A stretch of 64,000 nt of DNA, from NCBI RefSeq assembly GCF_000633535.1, contig NZ_AYMR01000006.1, positions 186,001-250,000 on the forward strand, read 5' to 3'. Both the position numbers and the translations under genes were made by a program. Positions 43,583-54,096 of the stretch are shown here, in pieces; the stretch's first letter is position 1, and every line of letters starts with the position of its first letter. The notes under the pieces are model-generated. The model worked only from the letters and a program-made list of their open reading frames with translations. It was not told the origin of the DNA and did no database searches. This DNA comes from Leifsonia aquatica H1aii (GTDB lineage: Bacteria > Actinomycetota > Actinomycetes > Actinomycetales > Microbacteriaceae).

Positions 43583-44413
43583 GTGACCTTGGGGGGAGCC
43601 CGCCTGCGGGCGACGACACTGGGCGCTGCCGTGACCGGCGCTGCGCTGGCGATGCTGCTCGCCCTCGGAGGCTGCGCAGCCGATCCGTCCGCCGAGGCGG
43701 GCGGACGCCCGACGCACCGCCCGCACACGGACGCCCCCGGTGCAGGCGCCCGCCCGCATCCACGGCCCACACCCTCCGCTCCGCCAACGCCGACCTCCGT
43801 CGGCTTCGATGCCACCGCCCAGTCGTTCGACGATCCGGCGAGCACCTGGGTGGTCGTCAACAAGTCGCGCGTGCTCGACCCGGTCGCCTTCGCCCCGCCG
43901 GAGCTCGTCTACCCCGACGTGACGTATGTGAACCGGCAGCCGATGCGCCCGGAGGTCGCCGACGCCCTCGTCGCGATGTTCCACGCGGGCAAGCAGGAGG
44001 CCGGCCTCGACTTCTCGGTGCAGAGCGCCTATCGCTCGTTCGACTCCCAGACCCGCGTCTACGACGACGACGTCGCCCGCAACGGGCAGGCGTACGCCGA
44101 CACCGACACGGCACGACCCGGCCACAGCGAGCACCAGACGGGTCTCGCCGTCGACATCAGCGCGGTCCCGGCGAAGTGCTCGCTCGCTGCGTGCTTCGCC
44201 GACACCCCGCAGGGCACGTGGCTCGCCGCCAACGCGTGGCGATTCGGCTTCCTGTTGCGCTACCCGGCGGACAAGGTGCCCGTGACCGGGTTCACGTTCG
44301 AGCCCTGGCACTTCCGCTTCATCGGGGTGCCGCTCGCCGCCCACCTGCACGCGACCGGGGTGACGACGCTGGAGGAGTTCTTCCACTGCGCCGGAGGCAC
44401 CGAGTACCACTGA
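43583..44413 (+). CDS. M15 family D-alanyl-D-alanine carboxypeptidase lipoprotein (VanY-like)
   Basis: A 276-residue exported lipoprotein (lipobox LGGC, Cys31) with a Pro-rich linker and a VanY/M15 zinc peptidase domain. The zinc and catalytic motifs SEHQTGLAVDI and EPWHFRFIG are intact. It would remove the terminal D-Ala of peptidoglycan stem peptides. GTG start 6 nt after a TATGCT -10 box (leaderless). Confidence 0.9.
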   Translation: MTLGGARLRATTLGAAVTGAALAMLLALGGCAADPSAEAGGRPTHRPHTDAPGAGARPHPRPTPSAPPTPTSVGFDATAQSFDDPASTWVVVNKSRVLDPVAFAPPELVYPDVTYVNRQPMRPEVADALVAMFHAGKQEAGLDFSVQSAYRSFDSQTRVYDDDVARNGQAYADTDTARPGHSEHQTGLAVDISAVPAKCSLAACFADTPQGTWLAANAWRFGFLLRYPADKVPVTGFTFEPWHFRFIGVPLAAHLHATGVTTLEEFFHCAGGTEYH

Positions 44414-44507
44414 CGTCGGCGACGGCCGTCGTCGCCGCCATCCGCTGGGCCCCTGCGTTCCGAACACTCCGTCGATAGGGTGGACGGACGGGATGACGGG
44501 AGGCCGG

Positions 44508-45683
44508 ATGACCATCGAGGCGGTACGGACGCGGGAGTCGGAACAGCGCAGGCAGAGCGCGGTGGAGGCCCTCGAGATCCTCGATACCGAACCGGAGGAC
44601 CGGTTCGACCGGATCACCCGGATGGCCCAGCAGCTCTTCGATGTGCCGATGGTGAGCATCACCTTGCTCGACGACGAGCGCCAGTGGCGCAAGTCGCACC
44701 TCGGGCTCACCCGGGAGGCGCCGCGCGCCGATTCGTTCTGCGACCTGACCGTCCGCACCGACGCTCCGGTCATCATCGGCGACACGATCGCCGACGAGCG
44801 CTACCGCGACAACCCGTTCGTGGCGGGCGACCCGCACCTGCGGTTCTACGCGGGGGAGCCCATCCACGCGCCGGGCGGGGAGGCCGTCGGCACCCTCTGC
44901 GTGGTCGACGTGCAGCCCCGCACCCTCACCGCGGCCGAGCTGCGACTGCTGCGCGACCTCGCCGACTGGGTGCAGGCCGAGCTGGATCGCGACGAAGAGC
45001 TGGACAGGACCGCGGTCGTGCAGCGTGCCCTCCTCCCGCGACGCAAGCCGACCGCGCCCGGCTACGACGTCGCAGCGGCCTGCGAGCCGGGCGAGCGGAT
45101 CGCCGGCGACTTCTACGACTGGTACGACGCCGAGGGCGGGTTCCACGTGACGATCGGCGACGTCGTCGGCTCGGGCAGCCCGATCGCGATCATCGCCGCC
45201 TCCGTCCGGGCGGCGCTGCGCAGCGCGAGCGCCTTCGCCGACCTGGTGCCCGCCGTGGCCGAGGCGTCGCGCATGGTCGAAGAGGAGCTCGACCGCCTGG
45301 CCGCCTACACCTCCGTGTTCCACGCCCGCATCGACGGCGACGGACGCGTGCGCTTCGTCGATGCCGGCCACGGGCTGGCGTTCGTCGTGCGGCGCACCGG
45401 CGACATCGAGCGGCTGGAGACCTCGACCCTCCCGCTCGGGATCGCCGGCGCCGAACGCCCCGAGCGCACGGTCTCCCTCGCCGACGGGGAGGGGCTGCTC
45501 GTCATCAGCGATGCCGTCTTCGACGCCCTCGGCGGAGAGGCGGGGCTCGGTGTGCTGCAGTCGCGCGTGCGCGGCTCGGCGACCGCGGCCGGTGCGGTCT
45601 CCCGGATCGTGGGGGCCGCCCGCGACGAGAACGGCGCCGCCCCCGTCGGGGACGCGCTCGCGATCCTCGTGCGCCGCGCCTGA
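44508..45683 (+). CDS. GAF domain and PP2C/SpoIIE-type phosphatase
   Basis: A 391-residue cytoplasmic signalling protein. Residues about 25-165 form a GAF-type sensor of the group beginning ALEILDTEPEDRFDRITR. Residues about 190-391 are a SpoIIE/RsbU phosphatase domain with metal-binding GDFYDWY and GDVVGSG motifs and DAGHGL. Such proteins dephosphorylate anti-anti-sigma factors. The ATG at 44508 is preferred for GGGAGG upstream; one at 44493 is in frame. No sigma partner is adjacent. Confidence 0.88.
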   Translation: MTIEAVRTRESEQRRQSAVEALEILDTEPEDRFDRITRMAQQLFDVPMVSITLLDDERQWRKSHLGLTREAPRADSFCDLTVRTDAPVIIGDTIADERYRDNPFVAGDPHLRFYAGEPIHAPGGEAVGTLCVVDVQPRTLTAAELRLLRDLADWVQAELDRDEELDRTAVVQRALLPRRKPTAPGYDVAAACEPGERIAGDFYDWYDAEGGFHVTIGDVVGSGSPIAIIAASVRAALRSASAFADLVPAVAEASRMVEEELDRLAAYTSVFHARIDGDGRVRFVDAGHGLAFVVRRTGDIERLETSTLPLGIAGAERPERTVSLADGEGLLVISDAVFDALGGEAGLGVLQSRVRGSATAAGAVSRIVGAARDENGAAPVGDALAILVRRA

Positions 45684-45694
45684 TCGTCGCCCCG

Positions 45695-45760
45695 CGATCC
45701 GTCCGTCACGACACGCCGCGCGGGCCGACCGGCCGACGGCATGTCGTGACGAACGGATCG
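45695..45760. repeat. Long inverted repeat between convergent genes
   Basis: CGATCCGTCCGTCACGACA (45695-45713) and TGTCGTGACGAACGGATCG (45742-45760) are inverted copies with one mismatch around a 28-nt loop. It separates the convergent phosphatase and phosphoglucomutase genes and likely ends both transcripts. It shares the 11-mer ACACGCCGCGC with the hairpin at 17362, at the same place relative to the left arm. Confidence 0.7.
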
Positions 45761-45782
45761 TTCGGTCTGCGGGAGCGGGCGA

Positions 45783-47399
<1,617 letters not shown>

Positions 47400-47570
47400 G
47401 CTCCTATGCTTCCACGCTCGCGCGGCGGAGGGGAGGGGCGGGTGTGCGCGAGGCCCACGTCTGCGCCATCCCGGGTGGTCCGTCTGCCGTCGAAACGCCG
47501 GACTCGTTCCACGGCGGCGCCGTCGACGGGGGCGCATCCCACGCTCGCCCCCGTCGCTAAGCTGAACGCC

Positions 47571-48575
47571 ATGTCCTCAGAGCCCGTCGAGCCCACTGCC
47601 GAACTGCCCGCCTCCGTCGACGAGGTGTACAGCTTCCTGGGGCCGTCGGGTACCTTCACCGAGGCCGCGCTCGCACAGGTGCCGGAGGCTCGGGGCAAGC
47701 GCTGGCGCGCCGTGAACAACGTGGGGGAGGCGCTCGCCGACGTGGTGGCCGGACGCAGCGTGGCGGCGATGATCGCGATCGAGAACTCGATCGAGGGCGG
47801 CGTCTCGGTTGCGCAGGACGCGCTGGCGACCGTGCCGGGCCTCCGGATCGTGGGGGAGTACCTGGTCCCGGTCAACTTCGTGCTCGTCGCCCGGCCCGGG
47901 ACCACGCTGGCGGACGTGCGGACGATCAACGCCCATCCCGTCGCCTACGCCCAGTGCCATCAGTGGCTGGACGAGCACCTTCCGGAGCACGGGCACCTGC
48001 CGGCCTCGAGCAACGTCGCCGCGGCGGCCTCCCTCTTCGAGGGCAGCACCGCGGACGCCGCGGTCGCCCCGCCCGGGATCGTCGACCACCACGACGTCGC
48101 CGTGCTCGCCGAGAACATCGGCGACAACCCGAACGCCGTCACCCGGTTCGTCCTGGTCAGCACCGCACGCACCGTCCCGAAGGCGACCGGCGCCGACAAG
48201 ACCAGCCTCATCGCCGAGCTGCCGGACGACCGCCCGGGCTCGCTGCTCGACCTGCTGGAGCAGTTCTCCACCCGCGGCATCAACCTCAGCCTGATCGAGT
48301 CCCGGCCCATCGGCGACGCCCTCGGCCGCTACCGGTTCGTGATGGATGCAGACGGGCACATACACGACGAGCGCGTGGCCGACGCCCTGCTGGGCCTGCG
48401 CCGGTTCAGCCCGTCGGTCATCTTCCTCGGGTCGTACCCGCGTGCCGACCGCGTGCCGGTGGACTTCGATCAGCGCTATCGCGACGACGTCTTCACCGAG
48501 GCGCGGACCTGGCTCGCGTCGCTCACCGAGGGCGGCGCGCGGGACGCCGCCGGGTCCGGGACCCCGCGGGGGTAG
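47571..48575 (+). CDS. pheA: Prephenate dehydratase
   Basis: A 334-residue monofunctional enzyme making phenylpyruvate for phenylalanine synthesis. The dehydratase domain starts YSFLGPSGTFTEAAL and includes NSIEGGV and TRFVLV; a C-terminal ACT domain carries the Phe-binding ESRP motif (about residue 243). ATG 7 nt after a TAAGCT -10 box (leaderless). A membrane-protein gene with its own RBS follows. Confidence 0.94.
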   Translation: MSSEPVEPTAELPASVDEVYSFLGPSGTFTEAALAQVPEARGKRWRAVNNVGEALADVVAGRSVAAMIAIENSIEGGVSVAQDALATVPGLRIVGEYLVPVNFVLVARPGTTLADVRTINAHPVAYAQCHQWLDEHLPEHGHLPASSNVAAAASLFEGSTADAAVAPPGIVDHHDVAVLAENIGDNPNAVTRFVLVSTARTVPKATGADKTSLIAELPDDRPGSLLDLLEQFSTRGINLSLIESRPIGDALGRYRFVMDADGHIHDERVADALLGLRRFSPSVIFLGSYPRADRVPVDFDQRYRDDVFTEARTWLASLTEGGARDAAGSGTPRG

Positions 48576-48600
48576 GCTGCGCTTCAGAAGGAGACCGAAG

Positions 48601-49236
48601 ATGATCGCGGACGACGAGCAGGACAGCGCCCGCTCCGGCGGGTTCGACCCCCGGTACGACCCGGCGTTCCAGCGCGGCTACCACCCGCAACCGGGCGAGC
48701 GCTCCCGCACTCGTGTGCGCGCCGTCGCCGCGGCTCCGGTCCGCGAGCGGCCTCGCATCGAGGCCGACGTGGACGATGCGTTCCCTGCCGCGTCGTCGTC
48801 GTCGTGGGAGGCCGCGGGCGTGGTCGAGCCTGCTCCGCTGGACCTGCCGGACGGGTCCTTCCCCGTCACCCCGTCCCTCCCGGAGACCGCCGCGGCCCCG
48901 GTGGTGGTGACGGCGGGACTCCTCGCCGGCGCCGAGCTCTCCCCCCGACGCAACCCGCTCATGCTCGCGCTGTGGATCGTCGGGGCCGGCCTGGTCGTGC
49001 TGGGCGTCGTGATCTACGCGGTCGCGGTGAACGCCTCCTACACGACGAGCTACACCGGCACCGGCGGCGACATCGGCATGCAGGTGCTCACCCAGATCGG
49101 GTGGGTGCTCGCCGGCCCGATGATCACCATCGGGATCGCCACGATGGTCGCCCTGCTCTTCCTGACCGCGATCGTCGGCCGGCGTCGCCCGGTCGCCGCG
49201 ACCGGTGCCGACCTCGACCCGGACGACGAGCTCTAG
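48601..49236 (+). CDS. Two-helix membrane protein of unknown function
   Basis: A 211-residue protein with a disordered, Pro/Ala/Arg-rich cytoplasmic N-terminal half beginning FDPRYDPAFQRGYHP, then two membrane helices (about 122-145 and 165-190) and an acidic C-terminus. The ATG has AAGGAGA upstream, 26 bp after pheA. The N-terminal 'FDPRYDPxFQRGY' type of sequence recurs in Microbacteriaceae hypothetical proteins; I cannot give a function. Confidence 0.78.
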   Translation: MIADDEQDSARSGGFDPRYDPAFQRGYHPQPGERSRTRVRAVAAAPVRERPRIEADVDDAFPAASSSSWEAAGVVEPAPLDLPDGSFPVTPSLPETAAAPVVVTAGLLAGAELSPRRNPLMLALWIVGAGLVVLGVVIYAVAVNASYTTSYTGTGGDIGMQVLTQIGWVLAGPMITIGIATMVALLFLTAIVGRRRPVAATGADLDPDDEL

Positions 49237-49295
49237 CCCCGCCCGACCGGCACCGCACCACGCGACTCCGCCGCACCCGGCTCCGCACGTGACGC

Positions 49296-49340
49296 GTTCT
49301 GCCTGTCGCGGTTCTGCTTGTCGCGGTTCTGCTTGTCGCG
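49296..49340. repeat. Three tandem 15-bp repeats between convergent genes
   Basis: GTTCTGCCTGTCGCG (49296-49310) is followed by two identical copies GTTCTGCTTGTCGCG (49311-49325 and 49326-49340). The array ends 7 bp before the stop codon of the lipid kinase gene on the other strand. It is in the 111-bp gap between convergent genes, where no other structure is obvious. Confidence 0.85.
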
Positions 49341-49347
49341 CCGGCGT

Positions 49348-50346
49348 CTACCCCCGCGGCACCCGCACGCGCAGGCCGCCTTGGTCGACCGCCAGGTCCA
49401 GGGCGACCACGTGACCGAACGCGTCGCCGTCCAGCTCGAACGGCTCGGGGCCGTCCACGCGCAGACCCACGTCCGCGCCGCGCAGGTAGCTGAGCTGTGT
49501 GCGCACGGCCCGATCGGTGAAGCGGATGATGCGGCGGCCGAGCGCGCTCCTGCGCAGCACCCGGTTCTCCCACGTCACCTTGCGCCAGATCGCGAGCCAG
49601 CCGAACACCGAAGCCGGCTGCAGGATCGCCACGTCGAGCAGGCCGTCGTCGACGGCGCCGTCGGGGATCAGCTCCATGTTGCCCGGCAGGGTGCCGCAGT
49701 TGGCCACGAGGATGGTGCTGACGTGCGCCGACCGCTCCTGCCCGGCATCGAGGCGGTACCGGACGCGGAGCTTGCGGGCCTTGGGCAGCGTGCGCACGCC
49801 CGCGTCGACGTACGCGAGCCAGCCGAAGCGGCGTTTCAGCTCCGGTCTGGCGTTCGCGATCATGGTGGCGTCGATCCCGATGCCCGCCATGACGAGGAAG
49901 ACCTGCTCGGTGCGCTCCCCGTTCTCCCGGGTCGCGGTGGCGACGCCGAGGTCGATCGAGCGCGTCTCGCCGTCGAAGGCGACGGCGCATGCCTCCTCGA
50001 CGTTCGCGTACGGGAGCCCGAGGTTTCGGGCCAGGAGGTTGCCGGTACCCGAGGGGAGGAGGCCGAGGGTCGCCTCCCGGTCGCGCAGCGCCTCGGCGAC
50101 GGCGCGCACGGTCCCGTCGCCCCCGGCGGCGAGCACCAGCGTGGCCCCGCGTTCCAACGCCGCGCGGGTCTGCGCCTGGCCGCCTTCTTCCGGGGTGGTC
50201 TCGAGCCAGATCAGCTCGACGCCGCCGGCGCGTGCGGCCGCGGCCTCCACGGCAGCACGGACCCGGGGGACGTCGATGCGGACGGGGTTGTAGACCACCG
50301 CGACCGTGGCGTCCCGCGCGTCTCCCCGTCCGTTCACCCTGCTCAC
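49348..50346 (-). CDS. Diacylglycerol kinase-catalytic-domain lipid kinase
   Basis: A 332-residue DAGK_cat family protein. The nucleotide motif GGDGT is at about residues 77-81, followed by PSGTGNLLARNLGLP and later the conserved GIGIDA segment. Relatives phosphorylate diacylglycerol, sphingoid bases or other lipids. GTG start; another GTG three codons later is possible. Convergent with the membrane-protein gene. Confidence 0.9.
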   Translation of the reverse strand: MSRVNGRGDARDATVAVVYNPVRIDVPRVRAAVEAAAARAGGVELIWLETTPEEGGQAQTRAALERGATLVLAAGGDGTVRAVAEALRDREATLGLLPSGTGNLLARNLGLPYANVEEACAVAFDGETRSIDLGVATATRENGERTEQVFLVMAGIGIDATMIANARPELKRRFGWLAYVDAGVRTLPKARKLRVRYRLDAGQERSAHVSTILVANCGTLPGNMELIPDGAVDDGLLDVAILQPASVFGWLAIWRKVTWENRVLRRSALGRRIIRFTDRAVRTQLSYLRGADVGLRVDGPEPFELDGDAFGHVVALDLAVDQGGLRVRVPRG

Positions 50347-50405
50347 GCTACCTGTTCCGTGTGCAGAACCGGGATGCCCGGTTCCGCGGTGGATAAGCTG
50401 GTGGC

Positions 50406-51671
50406 GTGATCGATCCAGTCCTGCTCCGCGAGAACCCCGATGTCGTCCGCCGATCGCAGGAGGCGCGCGGTGATTCCGTCGAGGTCGTCGACGAGGCGCT
50501 GCAGGCCGATATCGACCGCCGTGCCGCCATCACCGCGTTCGAGGAGCTTCGCGCCGAACAGAACGCGTTCGGCAAGCAGGTCGCCCAGGCGCCCAAGGAG
50601 CAGAAGAAGGAGCTCGTCGCGCAGGCGCAGGTGCTGGCCGGCCGGGTGAAGGAGGCGCAGCGCACCGCCGGTGACGCCGAGGCCCGGTTCTCCGACGTGC
50701 TGCGCCGCATCGGCAACCCGATCATCGACGGGGTGCCCGCCGGCGGCGAGGACGACTTCGTGGTGCTCAAGACGGTCGGCGAGATCCCGTCGTTCGACTT
50801 CGAGGCCCGCGACCACCTGGAGCTCGGCGAGCTGCTCGGCGCGATCGACATGCCGCGCGGCGCCAAGGTCGCCGGAGCCCGCTTCTCGTACCTGCGCGGC
50901 ATCGGAGCGCGCCTCGAGATCGCCCTGATGAACATGGCGCTCGACAAGGCGGTCGGCAACGGGTTCATCCCGATGATCACCCCGACCCTGGTGAAGCCGG
51001 AGATCATGCAGGGCACCGGCTTCCTCGGCGCGCACGCCGACGAGGTCTACCACCTGCCCGCCGACGACCTCTACCTCACCGGCACGAGCGAGGTCGCCCT
51101 CGCCGGCTACCACGCCGACGAGATCATCGACGTGACGGAGCCACTGCGCTACGCCGGGTGGTCGACCTGCTACCGGCGCGAGGCCGGCTCGGCAGGCAAG
51201 GACACCCGCGGCATCATCCGCGTGCACCAGTTCAACAAGCTGGAGATGTTCGTCTACACCCTGCCCGAGAACGCGGAGGCCGAGCACGCCCGCCTCCTCG
51301 GCTGGCAGGAGGAGATGATGCAGGAGCTCGGGCTCAGCTACCGCGTCATCGACACCGCCGCCGGCGACCTCGGGTCGAGCGCGGCCCGCAAGTTCGACGT
51401 GGAGGCGTGGATCCCGACGCAGGGCAGCTACCGCGAGCTCACCTCCACCTCCAACTGCACCACCTTCCAGGCCCGCCGTCTGGAGGTGCGCCACCGCGGC
51501 GAGAACGGCAAGACCTCCCCGGTCGCCACGCTCAACGGCACGCTCGCCACCACGCGCTGGATCGTCGCCATCCTCGAGACGCACCAGCAGGAGGACGGCT
51601 CGGTGCGCGTGCCCGAGGCGCTGCGTCCGTACCTGGGCGGCCTCGAGGTCCTGGAGCCGATCGCCCGGTGA
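50406..51671 (+). CDS. serS: Seryl-tRNA synthetase
   Basis: A 421-residue class II synthetase: N-terminal coiled-coil arm (about 30-100) for tRNA-Ser, then the catalytic domain with [13 protein letters not shown], motif 2 around [15 protein letters not shown] and motif 3 near the C-terminus ([15 protein letters not shown]). GTG start 6 nt after a TAAGCT -10 box (leaderless). Its stop overlaps the following HAD gene (GTGA). Confidence 0.96.
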   Translation: MIDPVLLRENPDVVRRSQEARGDSVEVVDEALQADIDRRAAITAFEELRAEQNAFGKQVAQAPKEQKKELVAQAQVLAGRVKEAQRTAGDAEARFSDVLRRIGNPIIDGVPAGGEDDFVVLKTVGEIPSFDFEARDHLELGELLGAIDMPRGAKVAGARFSYLRGIGARLEIALMNMALDKAVGNGFIPMITPTLVKPEIMQGTGFLGAHADEVYHLPADDLYLTGTSEVALAGYHADEIIDVTEPLRYAGWSTCYRREAGSAGKDTRGIIRVHQFNKLEMFVYTLPENAEAEHARLLGWQEEMMQELGLSYRVIDTAAGDLGSSAARKFDVEAWIPTQGSYRELTSTSNCTTFQARRLEVRHRGENGKTSPVATLNGTLATTRWIVAILETHQQEDGSVRVPEALRPYLGGLEVLEPIAR

Positions 51672-52489
51672 ACGCCTCCGCTCCCGACGGCGCCGGCCGC
51701 CGCCTGCTCATCGCGCTCGACGTCGACGGCACGCTCATCCACGAGGACGAGACGATCGGCGACGCGGTCCGCGCCGCCGTGACCCGCGTGCGCGAGGCCG
51801 GGCACGAGGTGATGCTCGCCACCGGCCGCAGCTGGGAGACGGCCAAGCCGATCCACGAGGCGTTCGGGCTCGACAGCGAGTTCGTGGTGTGCGCCAACGG
51901 GGCGCTGACGATGCGCCGCGATGACACCGTCGAGGGTGGTTACCGGCGCGAGTTCGTCGAGACGTTCGATCCGACCGAGGTGCTCCGCACCATCCGGCCG
52001 CACCTGCCGAGCGGGAGCTTCATGGTCGAGGACCCGACCGGGTTCCGCCGCTACACCGAGGGCATGACGGATTGGGAGCTCGTCAACGCCGAGCAGGTCA
52101 CCTTCGAGGAGCTCTCCGACCACCCCGCCACCCGTGTCGTCGTCGTCTCGCCGCAGCACGACGAGGAACAGTTCCTCTCCATCGTCGAGCGGATGGGGCT
52201 GCACAAGGTGAGCTACGCGATCGGGTGGACGGCGTGGCTCGACATCGCCCCCGACGGCGTCAACAAGGCCACGGCGCTGGAGCGGGTGCGCGCCGCCCTC
52301 GACATCCCGCTCGCCGACGTGGTCGCGGTCGGTGACGGCCGCAACGACATCGACATGCTCACGTGGGCCTCGGCCCAGGGTGTCGGTGCGGCGATGGGAC
52401 AGGCGCCGAACGAGGTGAAGGCTGTGTCGTCGCGCGTGGTCGGCACTGTCGTGGAGGACGGCCTGGCGGAGCTGCTCGATAGCCTCTGA
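51668..52489 (+). CDS. HAD-superfamily phosphatase (Cof/type IIB)
   Basis: A 273-residue HAD hydrolase with the nucleophile motif DVDGT (D18, D20), a type IIB cap in the middle and the C-terminal [10 protein letters not shown] motif. It probably dephosphorylates a sugar or cofactor phosphate. GTG start overlaps serS by 4 bp, so the two are co-translated, a common arrangement in actinobacteria. Confidence 0.9.
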   Translation: MNASAPDGAGRRLLIALDVDGTLIHEDETIGDAVRAAVTRVREAGHEVMLATGRSWETAKPIHEAFGLDSEFVVCANGALTMRRDDTVEGGYRREFVETFDPTEVLRTIRPHLPSGSFMVEDPTGFRRYTEGMTDWELVNAEQVTFEELSDHPATRVVVVSPQHDEEQFLSIVERMGLHKVSYAIGWTAWLDIAPDGVNKATALERVRAALDIPLADVVAVGDGRNDIDMLTWASAQGVGAAMGQAPNEVKAVSSRVVGTVVEDGLAELLDSL

Positions 52490-52634
52490 GCGGTCGTCCC
52501 GCACCGATCGGCTGCCCTCCCGATCAGCACTTTTCCTCGCCTCTTCCAGATTCCTGCCAGGGTGGCGTGCGACTCTGGAAATCCCGTGTCGTGAAAGACT
52601 GCCCTTCTGAGGCCGTTCCATCGAGAGGAAGTGA

Positions 52635-53915
52635 ATGAACGAGGTGCCCACCCGTGCTCAGGCGCGCGCCCAGGAGAAGTCCGTCGGACCGACCGTCGCC
52701 CGCCATGGCCGGCTCAAGCGGCACCACCCGTTCCGCACCCTCCTGACGGCGCTCGTCGCCGTCGTCGCGGTGCTCGCCGTCTCCACCGCCGGCGTCGCCG
52801 CCTACGCGGTCCTCGACGTCACCGGAACGGTGGCGTCGAAGAAGTCGGTCACCCTCGTCGACGCGAAGGGCAATGCGGTCGTCCCTCAGATCGGTGCGAT
52901 GGACGGCGCGTTCAACGTGCTCCTCGCCGGCTCCGACAGCGGTGGCGGCAACGCGGCCTACGGTGAGCGCGGTGAGGTGCTCAACGACGTCACGATGGTG
53001 CTGCACGTCTCCTCCGACCACAAGAACGCCACCGTCATCAGCCTGCCGCGCGACATGTTCGTCTCCATCCCGTCCTGCCCCGACCCCAAGGGCGGCAGCT
53101 TCGACGCGATGAGCCGCCAGAAGATCAACAGCTCACTGAGCTACGGCGGTCTGGCCTGCACGGTGCTCACGGTGGAGAAGCTCACCGGCCTCGACATCCC
53201 CTACGCCGGTGTCATCGAGTTCGACGGTGTGATCGAGATGTCCAACGCCGTCGGCGGTGTGCCGGTGTGCGTCGCGGGTGACATCAACGATCCGTACACC
53301 GGACTCGACGTGAAGGCCGGTGACAACACCCTCGAAGGGTCGCAGGCCCTCGCGTTCCTCCGCACGCGCCACGGTGTCGGAGACGGCTCGGACCTCGGCC
53401 GCATCAGCAACCAGCAGGTCTTCCTGTCGTCGCTCGTGCGCACCATCAAGAGCGCGGACACCCTGACCAACCCCCTCAAGGTCTACGGACTGGCGAAGGC
53501 GGCGGTCAACAACATCCAGCTCTCCGACAGCCTGCAGAACGTCACGACCATCGCCTCGATGGCGGTCGCGCTCAAGGACATCGACGTGAGCAAGGTCGTG
53601 TTCGTGCAGTACCCGAACCACTACGTCGATGGTGGGGTGGCGCCGACGATCGACGCTGCGGAGACCCTGATGAACGCGCTCAAGAACGACCAGCCGATCA
53701 CCCTCACGGGCGACACCGGCGTCGGCTCGCAGGCGGACCCCAACGCCCCTGCCACGCAGACTCCGGCCGTCCCCGGCGACACCGCGACCCAGACTCCCAC
53801 CGACGGCTCGACCGACGCGTCGACCGGAGCCCCCGGCAGCTCGGTCTCGCTCCCGTCGAACGTGCACGGTCAGACCGCCGCGCAGTACACCTGCTCGAAG
53901 CCCTTCCAAGACTGA
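52635..53915 (+). CDS. LytR-CpsA-Psr (LCP) family cell-wall glycopolymer transferase
   Basis: A 426-residue membrane-anchored protein: cytoplasmic N-terminus, one membrane helix (about 34-58), an extracellular LCP domain (about 90-300) with DVTMVLHV, LPRDMFV and the Arg-rich LRTRHGVGDGSDLGR segment, and a Thr/Pro/Ser-rich C-terminal tail. LCP enzymes attach glycopolymers to peptidoglycan. The ATG has GAGGAAG upstream. The 145-bp gap before it holds a weak TTCCAGA/TCTGGAA inverted repeat. Confidence 0.9.
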   Translation: MNEVPTRAQARAQEKSVGPTVARHGRLKRHHPFRTLLTALVAVVAVLAVSTAGVAAYAVLDVTGTVASKKSVTLVDAKGNAVVPQIGAMDGAFNVLLAGSDSGGGNAAYGERGEVLNDVTMVLHVSSDHKNATVISLPRDMFVSIPSCPDPKGGSFDAMSRQKINSSLSYGGLACTVLTVEKLTGLDIPYAGVIEFDGVIEMSNAVGGVPVCVAGDINDPYTGLDVKAGDNTLEGSQALAFLRTRHGVGDGSDLGRISNQQVFLSSLVRTIKSADTLTNPLKVYGLAKAAVNNIQLSDSLQNVTTIASMAVALKDIDVSKVVFVQYPNHYVDGGVAPTIDAAETLMNALKNDQPITLTGDTGVGSQADPNAPATQTPAVPGDTATQTPTDGSTDASTGAPGSSVSLPSNVHGQTAAQYTCSKPFQD

Positions 53916-54006
53916 CGCCGCCGCGCCGCGGTCGTCCCGAACGACAGCACTCGCGAACGCGACGCGCGCGTTGGGTAGAATCGGGCGACGCCGGTCTCCG
54001 GCGCCA

Positions 54007-54091
54007 GGAGGGCTGTCCGAGCGGCCGATGGAGCCAGTCTTGAAAACTGGTGGGCAGAAATGTCTCGTGGGTTCGAATCCCACGCCCTCCG
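54007..54091 (+). tRNA. tRNA-Ser(UGA)
   Basis: An 85-nt class II tRNA. The acceptor GGAGGGC pairs with GCCCTCC at 54084-54090, discriminator G. The anticodon arm is CCAGT-CTTGAAA-ACTGG with anticodon TGA at 54041-54043, and there is a long variable arm and a TTCGAAT T-loop. CCA is not encoded. It reads UCA and related serine codons. Confidence 0.97.
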
Positions 54092-54096
54092 CCCCG

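Noticed and set aside
52544-52580. TTCCAGA/TCTGGAA inverted repeat before the LCP gene
   Set aside because: Only 7 bp with a 23-nt loop; too weak to call a structure.
54007-54091. tRNA-Ser as an integration site of a genomic island
   Set aside because: No integrase gene or repeated tRNA 3' end is seen near it, and the adjacent genes look like ordinary chromosome.
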